Positions 1 through 12,904 of a stretch of 64,000 nt of DNA are shown one piece after another. Within the stretch, counting starts at the first letter, position 1. Each line of letters opens with the position of its first letter. Source of the DNA: Epiperipatus broadwayi (lineage: Eukaryota > Onychophora > Udeonychophora > Euonychophora > Peripatidae); NCBI GenBank assembly GCA_028023455.1, contig JAQFVV010000184.1, positions 746,001 to 810,000 of the forward strand, read 5' to 3'. A model generated the notes under the pieces. The model did not search any database, had not been told where the DNA came from, and worked only from the letters and a program-made list of their open reading frames with translations. The position numbers and the translations under genes were made by a program.

Positions 1-428
1 AAATATCAGTTATTGTATAGTATTTGCTTAATTTTAAATTATATCATAATTTGTTTTGTATATATACAAGCTAAATGAGACATTATAGCAAATATAAAAA
101 GATACAATGTTGAAAAAGAAATATAAATTTTATTCACCATAAAACTAAAAATAAACTTTGATCACGTATCATAATATTAATAATTAATTTTAAATTATGT
201 ACTACATTAGCTAAAATATTCAGTCAAGACTAATTTTGAGTTAAATCTTCTCACTCAAATTAAAATTGCTACTATCATAAAACTAAAGTAAAAAAGGGGG
301 AGGGGAATAAAAAATGATTTCACGAATAATCAACTACATATAATCAAAAATTATTAAATCTAAGTTAAAAATAATATTTATGAGCCAGATTTTAAATCCA
401 AAACAATGGTTATATTACCACAGTCTTG
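1..428. other. AT-rich non-coding DNA
   Basis: No open reading frame, RNA signature or repeat structure is recognisable here. It ends where the 13-bp target-site duplication of the next element starts. Confidence 0.6.
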
Positions 429-441
429 AAAAATTATAGTA

Positions 442-1552
442 AAACCATTAAACATCACATGATCACCATCTCTTATGCTAGCACATAACTGTTATTAAAC
501 AGGCAAAACTCTCCATACAGTAGTGCCATCCTGTGCCAACCAGAATAATCAATGAATGCCAGAAGGCTTGTGCATAAAAATCTCCATCTAGTGCCTACTG
601 ATCCAATATCCCCAGACTAGTTTCTGGCTTGTGGCCCTCATCAGCGAGGAGTCTTGGATCTGAGAGCATTGCATCTAGATCTTAGGATCTAATGCAATCC
701 TCCAGCAGCCACCTTTTATCTCTATTTAACTACAAAACTATGAGAATGAAATTGAAAACAATATTTTCAATCTAAGCTCAATAGCTTATATAGTCATATG
801 GGTCTGAGCTCAGTTCAGCACACATACATTTTGGTATCTTTGGTTCTTTAACAACCATAGCCACCACTATCTTATTAATCAGGATTGGTGTTAAATTACT
901 AAACTTCACATGATTACCATCTCTTATACTAGCACATAACTGTTATTAAACAGGAAAAACTCTCCATACAGTAATGCCACCTTGTGCTAACCAGAATAAT
1001 CAATGGAAGTCAGAAGGTTTGGGCATAAATTTCTCATCTAGTGCCTACTCATCCAATATCCCCAGACTACTTTCTGGCTTGTGGCCTTTGTCAGTGATGA
1101 GCCTTGGATCTGAGAGCACTGTACTTAGATCTTAGGATCGAATGCAACCCTCCAGCAGCCACCTTTTACCTCTACTTAACTACAAAACTATGGTTGTTAA
1201 AGAGCCAAAGTCACCAAAATGTATGGGTACTGAACTGAGTTCAGACCCATATGGCTATATAATCTATTGAGCTTAGATTGAAAATATTGTGTTTTCAATT
1301 TCATCCTCATAGTTTTGTAGTTAAGTAGAGATAAAAGGTGACTGCTGGAGGTTTGCATTAGATCCTAAGATCTAGATGCAGTGCTCTCAGATCCAAGGTT
1401 CCTCACTGATGAAAGCCACAAGCCAGAAACTAATCTGGAGATATTGAATGTATAGGCACTAGATGGGGATTTTATGCCCAAGCCTTCTGGCATCCATTGA
1501 TTACTCTGGTTAGCATAGGGTGGCACTACTGTATGGAGAGTTTTGCCTGTTT
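442..1552. mobile_element. Composite of three related repeat copies with 13-bp TSD
   Basis: Three copies of one repeat family lie side by side: 442-870 (plus), 892-1187 (plus, cut off at its 3' side) and 1188-1552 (minus). Shared landmarks are ccccagact followed by ttctggcttgtgg, ggatctgagagca and ctccagcagccacctttta. The whole block is flanked by the identical 13-mer aaaaattatagta at 429-441 and 1553-1565, which looks like a target-site duplication. No tRNA-like head and no coding capacity were seen. A diverged relative lies at 9736-9925. The family is not one I can name. The length and the A-rich duplication suggest LINE-type retroposition, but the inverted first and third copies could also mean a fold-back element. 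Confidence 0.7.
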
Positions 1553-1565
1553 AAAAATTATAGTA

Positions 1566-2500
1566 TAAAGAAAAAAATAATATTCAGTATAGAAATAAAT
1601 TTTGATTGTATATTATTAATAATTAATTTTAAATTGTGTACCATATATGTATTAGCTAAAATATTAAATTGAGCAGTTTTAAATTAAAATCTCTATAAAT
1701 GCTAATTTCAGTCAAATCAAAACTGCTAACATATTTTTGGCAAAAAAAAAAAAAGCAGGTGAAAGAAGGAAATGATTTCATGCATTACACATTTAATAAT
1801 AAATTTTATATGATAAAAATGCAATATGAATAAATTGAATAAGTTTCATGTTTTTGATTTATATTTAAATGGCCTATATTTCTGTCATTTACAACATACT
1901 ATATTATTCAAAAAATTGCAAGGTCATTTTTAAAAATGGCTACTATGCATAATAAAATGTGATATCTCATGCCATAAAAAAGAATACAGCTAATATATTG
2001 GTATATAAAGTAATGTTTATTTAAATCTGCATAGTTCATATGGTTAAAAAAAGTTTTAAATATTGATAATAATAACCAACCCACAGAATGCATTATACAT
2101 ATTTTCTTTTTTAATATATCAGAATTTTTTCTGTGCGGTTAGGTTTTGATAATGTATGGTTGTAATAATTTGACTACCCTTACAATGTTGATAAATAACA
2201 AGTCTTTATGGTCACAACACTACAATTAAATAAGATATTATTAAACATTGCTTTTTTAATCTCTAAATAATTTCACATTAATAAAGACTGTAAATTTAAA
2301 AAAATTAAATTTTAGTATGTATTTTTTTCCAGCATAATAATAAGCTATTTTGATGAAGAACACTTAACTCTCCTTTCCTCACTTCATTTTTCTATATATT
2401 TGCATAATGCAACCACACTTTTTTTCTAATGATATTGAATTTTATGTTTTAACCTTACTATTCTATATATTTTTAAATGGAATCACATTGGGAACTTATA
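1566..2500. other. AT-rich non-coding DNA
   Basis: Contains short poly-A and poly-T runs only. A 61-codon reading frame on the minus strand has low-complexity composition and no recognisable domain, and it is not accepted as a gene. Confidence 0.55.
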
Positions 2501-2905
2501 CCATTGAACAACATATCTCTTCTTCAACAAATGGATCAAAGAATCAAGAATCATAACAACCTTCAAAATGATTCAACAACTAATGCAGAATTTTAATGAT
2601 GCCAATATTGAAGAGCTTTTGCAATCACACATGAAAGAATTAACTAACAAGGAATTAATACAACTAAATGAAAAAAATAAAATTAACAAGCCTGCATAAA
2701 AGAACCTGGATATCAAAAAATTGAAAGAACTGATTTAATATCATGAATCTATGAACAGTAGTCCTTTTGAAGACTTTGATCCTGATTTAGAATGCTTCTT
2801 CAAATCTAAAAATACCTTAAGTCAATGAATGAGATTTATAATGTGTTGTATGGAAAGAAAATCAAAGAAACAAATCAGGCATTTATTCTAAACATTTCTT
2901 CTAGA
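2501..2905 (+). pseudogene. Tigger/pogo-type transposase relic (C-terminal part)
   Basis: Two neighbouring frames give pieces typical of the Tigger (Tc1/mariner-pogo superfamily) DDE transposase C-terminus. At 2501-2545 the translation reads PLNNISLLQQMDQ, matching the family signature PPNTTSLLQPMDQ. From 2569 the next frame gives FNDANIEELLQSHMKELTN and then KELIQLNE, matching the acidic tail block that usually reads EELLESH-EELTNEEL. Further on, FEDFDPDLECFFKS and EIYNVLYGKKIKETNQ resemble the final family tail. The segment normally lying between the first two pieces is missing, which indicates an internal deletion of roughly a hundred residues, and there are several in-frame stops. No terminal inverted repeats were identified. 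It is an old, dead copy. Family assignment is from motif recognition only. Confidence 0.78.
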
Positions 2906-3540
2906 GATTCTCAGCTATTAACACTTGTTTTTACCTTCTCCAAAAAGAAAAAAAACCAAAATCATCAAAAGATTTAAAATATAATGACAGATCTGTAGAA
3001 TGAGCAACTGATGACTCAGTAAACTAGATGACAGTAAGTCTAAAAAAGAACAACTTTAAGCTAAGTATTTTTTTTTATATAGATTTAAGTTATATTAGCT
3101 TACAAACATATTTTAAGTGCATACTTGCATAATACCCACATAACACAGTTTACATTTGCATATATTGTACATTCGGTTTTTTTAAAAAAATTACTATATA
3201 TAATAGATTAAGCTGTTTGTTAATACAATATTCACAATTTATGGTATAATTTTTATCTACAAGGAATGAAGTAATTTTTTTCCCATAGAAAAACTATGAT
3301 TTTCTTGCTTTATGATGATTTTTGGAAACCAATTGTCCTCACTAAGCAGAGTAAAGATGTACTTTGAAAGATAGAAAACAATGATAAACTTGCATTAATG
3401 ATATTTATGAATCTAGAAAGCTTTGTTATAAAATCTTAATGCTTTGATTGTTGGACTTTCCTGATCATATAAATCAATTTCAACATAAACATTCCAAATT
3501 TATATATATATATATATATATTCTTTTTAATGTATATTTA
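2906..3540. other. AT-rich non-coding DNA with TA microsatellite
   Basis: Holds a short (TA)n run at about 3500-3521 and otherwise no recognisable feature. Confidence 0.5.
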
Positions 3541-4900
3541 ACTTTAAATCTACATTAGAAGCAATAAACCACTGTATTTATTCTACTCTAGAACTAATTT
3601 TTGCAAACTTGAGTAATCAGTAATAAGTAGATAATGTTGCCTATAAGAATTTCTAGTCTAGTTTCTATGTAATGGCTAGGGTTAGCACTTGTCCATCATG
3701 TAATCATCTTATCTTCATTCATAACCCAAATTAATAAACAGAATTCAAACAACCTATAGTTTTAAACCTAAGTTAACTTTTTTATATTGTTACAAGACAA
3801 ACACTAGATCAGTGATTAAATATTTTATTAAATTCAGATTTAAGTAACTTAAGGCACTTTTGATTTTTTTGACAAAGATGGAAAATAACAAACAAAATAT
3901 TGCATGACTTTTTCTGATTACTTTCAAAATATGCATTGAGAACAGTAAATCACTCTATTTACTGTATTCTAGATATATATTGTAAGCTTGAGTAATACAC
4001 TAAATAGTATTGTTGCAAACAAATCCCCAGACTACATTCTGGATCTTAACCTGATTATGCACTCACATATTCAGCAGGTATCTTTATTTATTTTATACTA
4101 TTCAAGATGATAATTGAATTACAAACATTCAAAGCTTATAAACTCAAGGCAATTTGTATATATAACTTTATAGGTTTGATATTAGTAAACAATTTTATAT
4201 TTTAGAGATTTCAGTTTTATGTAAGATAGAGCACCATTAAACCTTTGGCAAGGATAATAATTACTAAAGTATCCCATGATTTTCTCTATTTACTTCAATG
4301 TCTATATTAAAATCAAATATTTATTTATTATAATGTAGGCTTAATAATCAATGGATATCAGATGATAATACTGCAATCAATCTCCAGATTAATTTCTAGC
4401 TATTGGTTTGAATTTGCATGAACATTTTTAACAACTATCTCTTCTTTTATAATATCATAAGTTAATAATCGGAGTTTTATATATTTGTTTTAAACTCAGG
4501 ATAACTTAAGGCATAGTTTTATTGATTTCACATTAGGTCAATAACTATATATTTTGATAATTTCAGTTATAGATACTTTGCCAAAGTTTATCTGTTTACT
4601 TTCAATATCTGTATTAAAAGTAATAATTAATCTATTTTCTATTGTTGAAAGCCATATGTCAAAACATAAGTCAAGTGATGAAGTCCAATAGCTAAAAATT
4701 GATCTGAATATACTAATTGATTAGTCAAGCTTGTAATAGATGTCTCACTGGAGTAGAATAAATAGTGTGATATTACTATTACTAATACAAATGTTGAAAA
4801 TAAACAAAGAATGTTGTATTACTAATTATCTTTAAGTAGTTTTCTATAATGGTTTTGAAAATCTTTTTCTGTTATAGCTATGATAGGAATCATTCTTCAG
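3541..4900 (+). repeat. Diverged tandem array, 300-380 bp units
   Basis: Related units begin at about 3541, 3920, 4292 and 4598. Each opens with a version of actttcaatatctgtattaa followed by agcaataaatcactctattta and a stretch ending near tctccagactacattctgg. The units are strongly diverged and differ in length. A further faint copy may lie near 5730. There are no reading frames. This looks like an old tandem duplication series rather than a homogenised satellite. Confidence 0.55.
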
Positions 4901-7485
4901 TAACTTACATTCAATCTGTATTATATTGCTATGATTCTTTGCTCACTCTATAACCATTTCCATGTGTATAGTTAGTTGTAAGGCAAAACTGAGATTCTTA
5001 TCAATTAGTAGTCAAAAATAAATCATATAATTATATTAACAATGCCAATCTAGTAATGATTTTTATGTGGTTACAAAGAAATATTTACCAGAATGAGTAG
5101 AGAAAAGTTATTGCTATACAATACTGATTAAAATATAAACTAGAGAATTCATGATTTGTTTTGGTATAAAACATTCTACTTTCAGAAAGTGAAAAGTGTA
5201 TATAGTTATCCATAATCAAAGTCATTAAAATTAAGAGTTAATGGCTAATATTACACCTGTATGACTAAACATGCAAGTAAGAATGGATTCAAAAGTTAAA
5301 GCTCTTAAAATTTCATATTAATATCTTAAATAACATAAAAATAATAATAGTTCTCTATTAGATATCTTTCAATAAAAGTCAATTAATTAAAAACTAGTTG
5401 TGGCAACATATTTAATTGCCACAAACTGTGCATTGATTGTTTTGTGATTTTGCCTAAAGAGAAATAATTATTAAAATTCTAAATTTTATTCATTACAGCT
5501 TTTGTAATTTAATAAATAATCACTTGATTCAAAATTTTTTACATTTTCTTTAATACTTTAAACAAAAGTACATTTTAAATGCAGCATCAAGATAATTGTT
5601 TTCCATTGGGTACAGTGCCAGATAGTGAAGATATTAATTATTAATTTAATTAATCTCATTCTGACTACACGTTTATTTTCATACAATGTTTATACTATTA
5701 TTTTAACATTTGATTTTTTTTCTAATAATTTTTATCTAGTATTTACATTCAATATATGCATTTGAATGAGTATTCTACTTTATTTATTTTACTCTAAAAT
5801 GATAGTTATTTTTCTATATTCAAATATTCAGATTAGTTTATATTATAATTGATCTTCAGTGATAATCATTATATTTGAACTCACAAATTTAATAATAGTC
5901 GTCTTTACTTACTTTGTATTGTTAATAACACGAAAATCAAAAAAATATTTTCAGGCGCCTATAATTTAATTTGAAATCATTAAAACGTATAACTATTGTT
6001 AAGTTAGTGTCACCTCTATATAATAACTATAAAAGATAATTAACTTAAATTCAAAGTGTTATGATAATGTTTAGTCTCACATTACTAATTTGAATGGCAA
6101 TAAAAAAGTAAACTGATAACTAAATGTGTAGGTGTAAAGTCAATGCTACATTTGAAGAAGGTTAATTTTATATCAGTATATTATTTTTATTTAAAACAAA
6201 TGACTCTTATGTCTTATGAAAATTAGTTAATATGCATCAATATTTCATTCTTTCAGCTCATAATCATAAAGCAAAAAGTTAAAAAAAAACACAACTTTTT
6301 CCATTAATCAATAATAGACTTCGTGGCACATAATACTTCATTTTAATTATTTTCATCAAATGTAACATTCAAAGGTCTCACCCACTTCATAAGGTTGAAG
6401 CTAAATCTAAAAAAAAAAAATGGTTAGGTGATTATAAATCTCTCTAAACTCTTGAGAATAGAAGAAAATATTTCTATCAGAATATACTTCCTCATGCACT
6501 TTAGATTCACAAATAATGTCTTTTGCAAACATACTATACTAGAAGCCTTTGATTTAATATAATATTAGGAAACCACATTAACTATCTGTACATATAAATA
6601 TATCATTAATAAACAGTCAACACTTAGACAATCCCAATATCAATAACAATCAACAATTTTAAAATCTTGTCAAGATAACCACCTTATAATAGGGAAATTA
6701 TGTACTTTAAGCAAAGGTTTTGATTAAAATTAAAAGTTTCAAAATGTCTCTGCTGTATTTTATCTATTGGACTTACTACAGCATTTCTAACTATGGTCTC
6801 CTTTATGTAATCTTATAATTTCCTTTCTACAAAAATGCCTTTCTTTTAGTGAGATGGTTATTTTTTTCAGGACTTTGTTTCATAAGATTTGAGAAATTCA
6901 GATTAAATCATATTTTTTATTCATAAAAATCTTTTTTAGTTTTGAATCTATTGCAACTTAAAATACCATTTCTTTCTTATTATTCTATTGTGAATTTTTA
7001 AAATTCTATTAAAATTATAAAATTATATTTGACTTCAGTGGATAAATCAGTTTTCCAGATTATACTCCATTAATGTATATCAAATAGAATATGATATAAA
7101 AACATTTTTTTCTTCTATCATTTTAACATTTTATTACCATTGCTGCTCCTATTTTTACATTCACACTAAATGTTAAATTAGATTTAAGCATTTTCTAAGG
7201 TTACCTATCAGAATTTTTAAAACCAGATGAATCCTTTCATTAGTTGTATTCCTTTTTTTTGTGTGTAAATGTTAATTTTATATATTAAAATTCATTTCAA
7301 GAACAATTTACTATTTCAAATTAAAATCATGATTAACTATTATTATTTCACTTATGAAAGCTCGGTGCCTAATGTCCTCAACTACCTATTACTGAACTGT
7401 CTTATTTCAGCTTGATTGTTTTTATTTTAGAGATCACAGAAATCATTTCCTATAAATATAATGAAAAGTATTGAAATGCATTACT
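4901..7485. other. AT-rich non-coding DNA
   Basis: About 2.6 kb with no reading frame of note, no RNA gene signature and no repeat clear enough to define, apart from a faint similarity of 5720-5800 to the preceding tandem units. Confidence 0.5.
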
Positions 7486-7543
7486 TTCTTTTGCATTGTA
7501 TTATGTTAGAAGCATTCTTTTGCATTGTATTATGTTAGAAGCA
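7486..7543 (+). repeat. 29-bp tandem duplication
   Basis: Two perfect head-to-tail copies of a 29-bp unit, 7486-7514 and 7515-7543, beginning ttcttttgcattg. It looks like a recent slippage-type duplication in non-coding DNA. Confidence 0.85.
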
Positions 7544-9601
7544 GTGAAATTTAGTCTTTATAATAATTTCTTGAAATGAATTTTTTTCTGCCATCTTTGA
7601 TGATTCTATCCTATGACTCACTCATCTATACGTGGCATATCATTAAAAATCAATTTAAACATATATGTTACTAATGATCTCAAAAGTTGTGTTTAATAAT
7701 CTGGTTTTTTATCTTATCAACAATTTTATCTTTAATGTTTTCTTTTATTACTAAATCTTCCAAATTATTTATTTAATTATAAATAAGATCATAATTCATA
7801 AGTAAAAATAATATATATATATAAAATATTTTCTAACAAACACTTTTATTTATTGTGCACTGAAAAACCAAAAAATAATTGTTTTCTTCAATCACAATTA
7901 GAATTTTTACATTTAACTCCAAATAAAAGTGTTAGGTTTCCAAAAATTAATTACTCAATCACTTGCTATAAAAATTAGTTAATTCTGAAGAGGGCCAATG
8001 AAATTTGGCTGAAACATTAATTATTATAATAATAAAATCTTTATATTAAAAAAAAAGAATGCAATAATTATTTTTATATTTAGAGTTCAAGATAATTTAT
8101 AAATGGGAACTCGGCAAGTTTTTTTTTTAATAGATAAAATAAATTTACATTTTCTAAACATATAAGTGTGTGTGCACGAAATAAATGATTGGAAAAAACT
8201 GGACTATGTGAAATTATATCTCCACTGCTATTGAATACAAGGTATGAAAATCTAAATATATATAATTAGTTATTAACTGCATTCTCTAACTTTTTTTTCG
8301 AATCTGGCCATGCAAAAATTAAAGTTATTTGTTAAATATTCTTGCATATGATATTTTATAATTTCAAAATTATTTTAATTGCTTCATAATTCTTTTTAAA
8401 TCAATATTTTTCAGGAATTTAGATTTTAAATAAAATAATAACTTTCTATAAAAACCATATATATGTATATCATTACACAAGATAACATGCAAAATACAGT
8501 ATTAAAAAAAGTAATTAAAAAAAGACTGCTCTATTAAATAAGAGTTTTAATTTAAATTATACACATAATAAATAATCGACCATTTAAATCTAGTAAAATA
8601 ATTGTTTTCACATTTATATGTACATTTTCGAATGAATGTGAATGTCACTTCTATTATGTTAATTGGAATTTTAAAAAAATATCAATGCTGACTTTCTTTG
8701 GCATTTCATTTTTGAGATTGTTGAGAAACTTGTTTAATTATGCAGTCATTTGTTTATATATATAAACTTCTAGCCTTAGGACTTTTATTACATAAATCTC
8801 AAAGGCTGATAACTTTTGCATACCTGACTATTTCTAACTTTATTCATATGATATAATTATATTCATGATATCAGACATAAATCATTACAGATGAGATGAT
8901 ATGCCACAAGGTTGAGATACTAACCTCAGTAAAAAAAAAACTTTTCAGTTTTTGCTCTAGTTATGTGAGTACACAAAAATTAAGATAGCAATTATTAAAT
9001 GAGGAAGGTAAAAAATGTAAAGCTGAAAACATATTAGTTAATAAATATATAAATAAGCTCATATTATAGAAATTGTATATATGTTTGAAAACAAATTTAA
9101 AATTAGGTGTTTAAAATGTGTGTGAGAGTGATAAAGCTGTATATATCTTATAAAAAATTGTTTGATGTATCTTTAAGTTGAAGGGTTGATTGTTATCTTT
9201 AAATAAAATATGATTAAATAAATTATTTAAAAATGACAAACAATAGCAAATTACTATTAATCATAATTAACTAATTATTTCCCAGTTTTAGCACCCTATT
9301 ATGTAATTGCTCCAACCTGCTTTCAGATAGACAATTTAGCATATATATTCATTTAAATATATATATAAGCACACATATTTGTATATATAAATAAAGAAAA
9401 TCAAAAACTAATTATAAATATGGCTTATTTTATAATCATTAAAAAACAACATGGATACAGGCTTGATTCATATATATCATTGCGATAGTTTGCGAAGAAC
9501 AAATGACAGAAAAAAGTCAAAGTGGCTTAGTTCATTGCACAAAAAAAAAAAACCGTGATGAATCAGAGAGCCCAAAACATTCAAATAAATGAATATATAT
9601 A
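7544..9601. other. AT-rich non-coding DNA
   Basis: No supported gene or repeat. Contains short poly-A, poly-T and TA runs, and a TA microsatellite just before the next feature. Confidence 0.5.
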
Positions 9602-10007
9602 TATATATAACATTTGTAATTACAAGCTTATTAAATTAAGTCATGTGACATCTGACTTGATTTTTTTTACAAAAATCATTTTATTTTTTGCTATTAAGGC
9701 TTTGGCAATTTTATATTGCTAAAGCTATTAACATATGGTGTATCTGAACTTAGTTCAGCCCTATGGCTATTTGAGTTAGATAGCTGGATTGGGAAACATA
9801 TGATGAATGTCTGATAATTGTCCTGGTATTTTTAATCTAATGCTTGAATATCCTGGTACCTCACTGATGCTGCCAGAAGCAGAAACTGGTCTGGGGTTGA
9901 AGATATTCGCAAAGCTTGTTAAGAACTTATTTTGTGAGCTCTATATATAACATTTGTAATTACGAGCTTATTAAATTAAGTCATGTGACATCTGACTTGA
10001 TTTTTTT
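9602..10007 (+). repeat. 66-bp direct repeats flanking a 273-bp insert
   Basis: A 66-67 bp sequence at 9602-9668 recurs almost unchanged at 9942-10007, with one interior substitution (tacaagc versus tacgagc). The 273-bp insert between them contains a stretch at 9736-9925 related to the 442-1552 repeat family: shared pieces include ctgaact-agttcag, cctcactgatg and cagaaact-tctgg. The direct repeats are too long for a normal target-site duplication. They may come from a tandem duplication that trapped the repeat. Confidence 0.7.
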
Positions 10008-10070
10008 ATCATATGTATGTTAATATTTAATGGTAATAATATGTTGAGTTGACAACTATGAGTGTGATAT

Positions 10071-10242
10071 AATATAACATTAACTCATCTATGCACTTTA
10101 CTAATGTTTCACAATGCTTTACCATTCTCTTTTCTCAAAATCTATACTCAAAACTAATCTTGTTCTGAAGAAAATTTCTGGGGCAATTGAAACTGTCAAA
10201 GAGGGTGGTAATTAAAGTGCATAGATAAGTTAATATTATATT
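10071..10242. mobile_element. Small MITE with 30-bp terminal inverted repeats
   Basis: The left end 10071-10100 and the reverse complement of the right end 10213-10242 match at 28 of 30 bases. Both contain ctatgcacttta at the inner side. The 112-bp middle has no reading frame. This is the form of a non-autonomous DNA transposon. The superfamily cannot be settled because the flanking AT-rich sequence makes the target duplication ambiguous. Confidence 0.65.
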
Positions 10243-11040
10243 AAATACATTTGGCAATACAATAAGAAAGATTAGTTATTACATGAGTATGATACCAACA
10301 CACTGAAAAAGTACTGGTTTCTGAAAATAATACTAAATCTTATACTCTGTTACGATGTTCTTATATTATTTATATTGTAACAAAATTACAATAGCTTTTG
10401 GGAAAAATTGTATAAAAGTCTCCCAATGAAAAGAATTTTTCATATTAAGAACAAAGTAGATCAAATTGTTAAAAGACCATGAATCACAGATCTAGAAAAA
10501 ATCTTCATATAAAATAGCTAATGTTTTGATAAATTTCATTCACTCTTTTCTGGGAATTTAACATGTCCTTGAAAATTGTTGTGATAAGTTTCAGATTTAT
10601 CTAGTATGTCCACTTTTCATTTACTTTTTATATATATTGTAACCAGTTGGATTACATATCATACAATGATATGGTGTGTGTGCATATATATATATATATA
10701 AAGTAAAGGAAAAATAGAAATAAACACAGACAAAAAGTGTAATAGATATTTTCTACATTCATTGAAATAAAAATAATAATAACTCTGATTAAAAATATTA
10801 TTTTATAAATTAAACTTTTAAAAGGTCTGAATGAATATAAATATTGTATTATTATTATTATTATTATTCTGATTTTGAAATTTAAAAGTAAGCATGTTTT
10901 CTGATAATTTTTAAAAAATGTCTATTTTTGAAATCTTTAATTAATTTGTAAATTTCGATTATCTAAGTAAAAACATGTTTGTAGATTCCAAGGGATTAGA
11001 AAGATAAAAATAAAACTCTGTTTTCAATCAAGATGTTATC
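10243..11040. other. AT-rich non-coding DNA
   Basis: Contains a TA run near 10685-10700 and an ATT run near 10850-10867. No gene was seen. Confidence 0.5.
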
Positions 11041-11520
11041 ATCTCAGATAATTAGATAAAAGGGCTGATAATAATATCAGCTGCAGTCTGGATAGTAGTG
11101 TTTTGTAAGAATGGGTCAGCTGCAATGTTGGTTACAATATTTTGTTGCAGCTTGTTGAAGTTTGTAGCAGTTGGTTTTAGCTAACCATAGAGTTGGCAGA
11201 ATAGCTACCATAAACTTACATAGCTGATGGCAAGACAGTAGATTCGGAAACTGCTACTATTTTTCTTCACAGGAGTTTGAATTTATATGGAGAAAATGAC
11301 CCCATCTTTGTACTGAAATTCATAGCCTTAAATGTGGAAAGGGCAGTTGCTTGCATGAACTCTATCAAACTAAGACAGCTGCTTGCCTGGAATAATCTAG
11401 ATAGAAAAAGACCAACATTTTACATGGATTATACTTTTTCCTGATGATGACAATCACTAAAACCAAACTTATCAAGAAAAATCTTCCAGCTTGCCCAGAG
11501 AATCCCAGCTTGCTAAAGAA
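11041..11520. other. GC-richer island of unknown nature
   Basis: This stretch is visibly richer in G and C than its surroundings and repeats short words such as cagctgca and cagcttg. It does not translate to a recognisable product in any frame, and I did not find another copy in the window. It could be a single copy of an unknown repeat or conserved non-coding sequence. Confidence 0.3.
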
Positions 11521-11521
11521 G

Positions 11522-11525
<4 letters not shown>

Positions 11526-11607
<82 letters not shown>
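11526..11607. repeat. (AT)n microsatellite, 82 bp
   Basis: An uninterrupted run of about 41 TA dinucleotides, the longest pure microsatellite in the window. Confidence 0.97.
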
Positions 11608-11611
<4 letters not shown>

Positions 11612-11739
11612 TGATGTATCTAAAGGCAGAAAAGCACAGATAAACATATATACAGCTGTAGTGAGTAGAGTTATAAATAATAACAAAATTTTAAATAATT
11701 TCTTTAGTAAAATGACATTTTAGAAGTGATGCATGAATT

Positions 11740-12180
11740 TGTACTTTTTATGTTTATGGTGAGTGTGTAATTAAGCAGGGATACCTGGATGCAGTGTGTT
11801 CATGATGCTCTAAGGTATAGGCTCGACACTGTCTAGATCTAGATGTTGAGCTCCCAGAGTAGTCTAGCAGTGTATATGTAGGTCTCATGAATATGCCTTG
11901 GTATCATGAATAGACCTCATCTATAGCCCCTAAGACTTACAAGAGATGAGAAGGGCTGGCTCAATGCCTGATATTTTTTTCTGGATACTACTCCTTGTGG
12001 ATGATCTGCCTAGGTACTTAGAAGGGACAATGCTTTAAAATGAGGTATTTTCTCATGACATCATGGGGCCTTGTGTTCCGGTAGTCCATGCTTGGCTGTC
12101 TACTTATCATGGTAAGGGGAGCTGCAGTTCATGTATTCACGTTTCCTATCTAACCTTTCCTACTTCGTCAGCATTAACTA
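11740..12180. other. GC-richer block, possible unknown interspersed repeat
   Basis: Higher G+C than its flanks, with phrases such as ctgtctagatctagatg and agggctggctcaatgcc that resemble SINE-like or other retroposon consensus DNA. No reading frame, tRNA promoter boxes or second copy in the window could be established. Confidence 0.3.
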
Positions 12181-12904
12181 ATGAAGCAGAAAAACACTTT
12201 GAAATTTATATATTTTTTATTCTATAAAACGATTTTATCTTTGTTTATTAAAAAAAGAAAGAAAGACATTTTAAATCAATCAACAATCATCTATCAAAAA
12301 TTTAATAGTTCTTATTTTAAAGAAAAGGACTATATTCAGCAAAGAGAATTAAAAAGTGAAAATAATCCTTAATAATTTTATTGTGATAAATACAAATATT
12401 ATGTCGATAAATTAATATTTTGCATGTCTGTGCAAATTATATATTTATATGTTTCAGTAAACCTAGTATGTAAAATGTATACCATTTAACTGAAACTTTA
12501 ATCATTTATTATATTTTTATATAATTTAAGATTTTGATAATTATTTTATAGCAAGTCAAATGTTCAGAAATTTCATGCACACACACGTATGTGGCCGTAT
12601 ATCTATCTGTCAATTGTATTGCAAATATTAATGTTTATCAATTATAACATGTGTAAAATTTAATCATTTTTTTATAATTAATTGAAATGTTTTCATTGTC
12701 TATTATAAAATGCATATCTGTGTATGGATATATGTATGCATTTATAGATACTTATTAAGAAATATTGTAAACCAATGTAATAACTTTAGTTGTATATATA
12801 ATTTTGTGTATGATTCAAAATCAGAATCCTTAACCTATAAGACTTTAAATATCATTTATCTTTTTGTTAATAATAAACTTGTATTCAATTGTTAAAATTA
12901 TATT
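12181..12904. other. AT-rich non-coding DNA
   Basis: Two short reading frames of about 60 codons occur here. Both are rich in F, I, K, N and Y, as expected by chance in AT-rich DNA, so neither is accepted as a gene. Confidence 0.5.
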
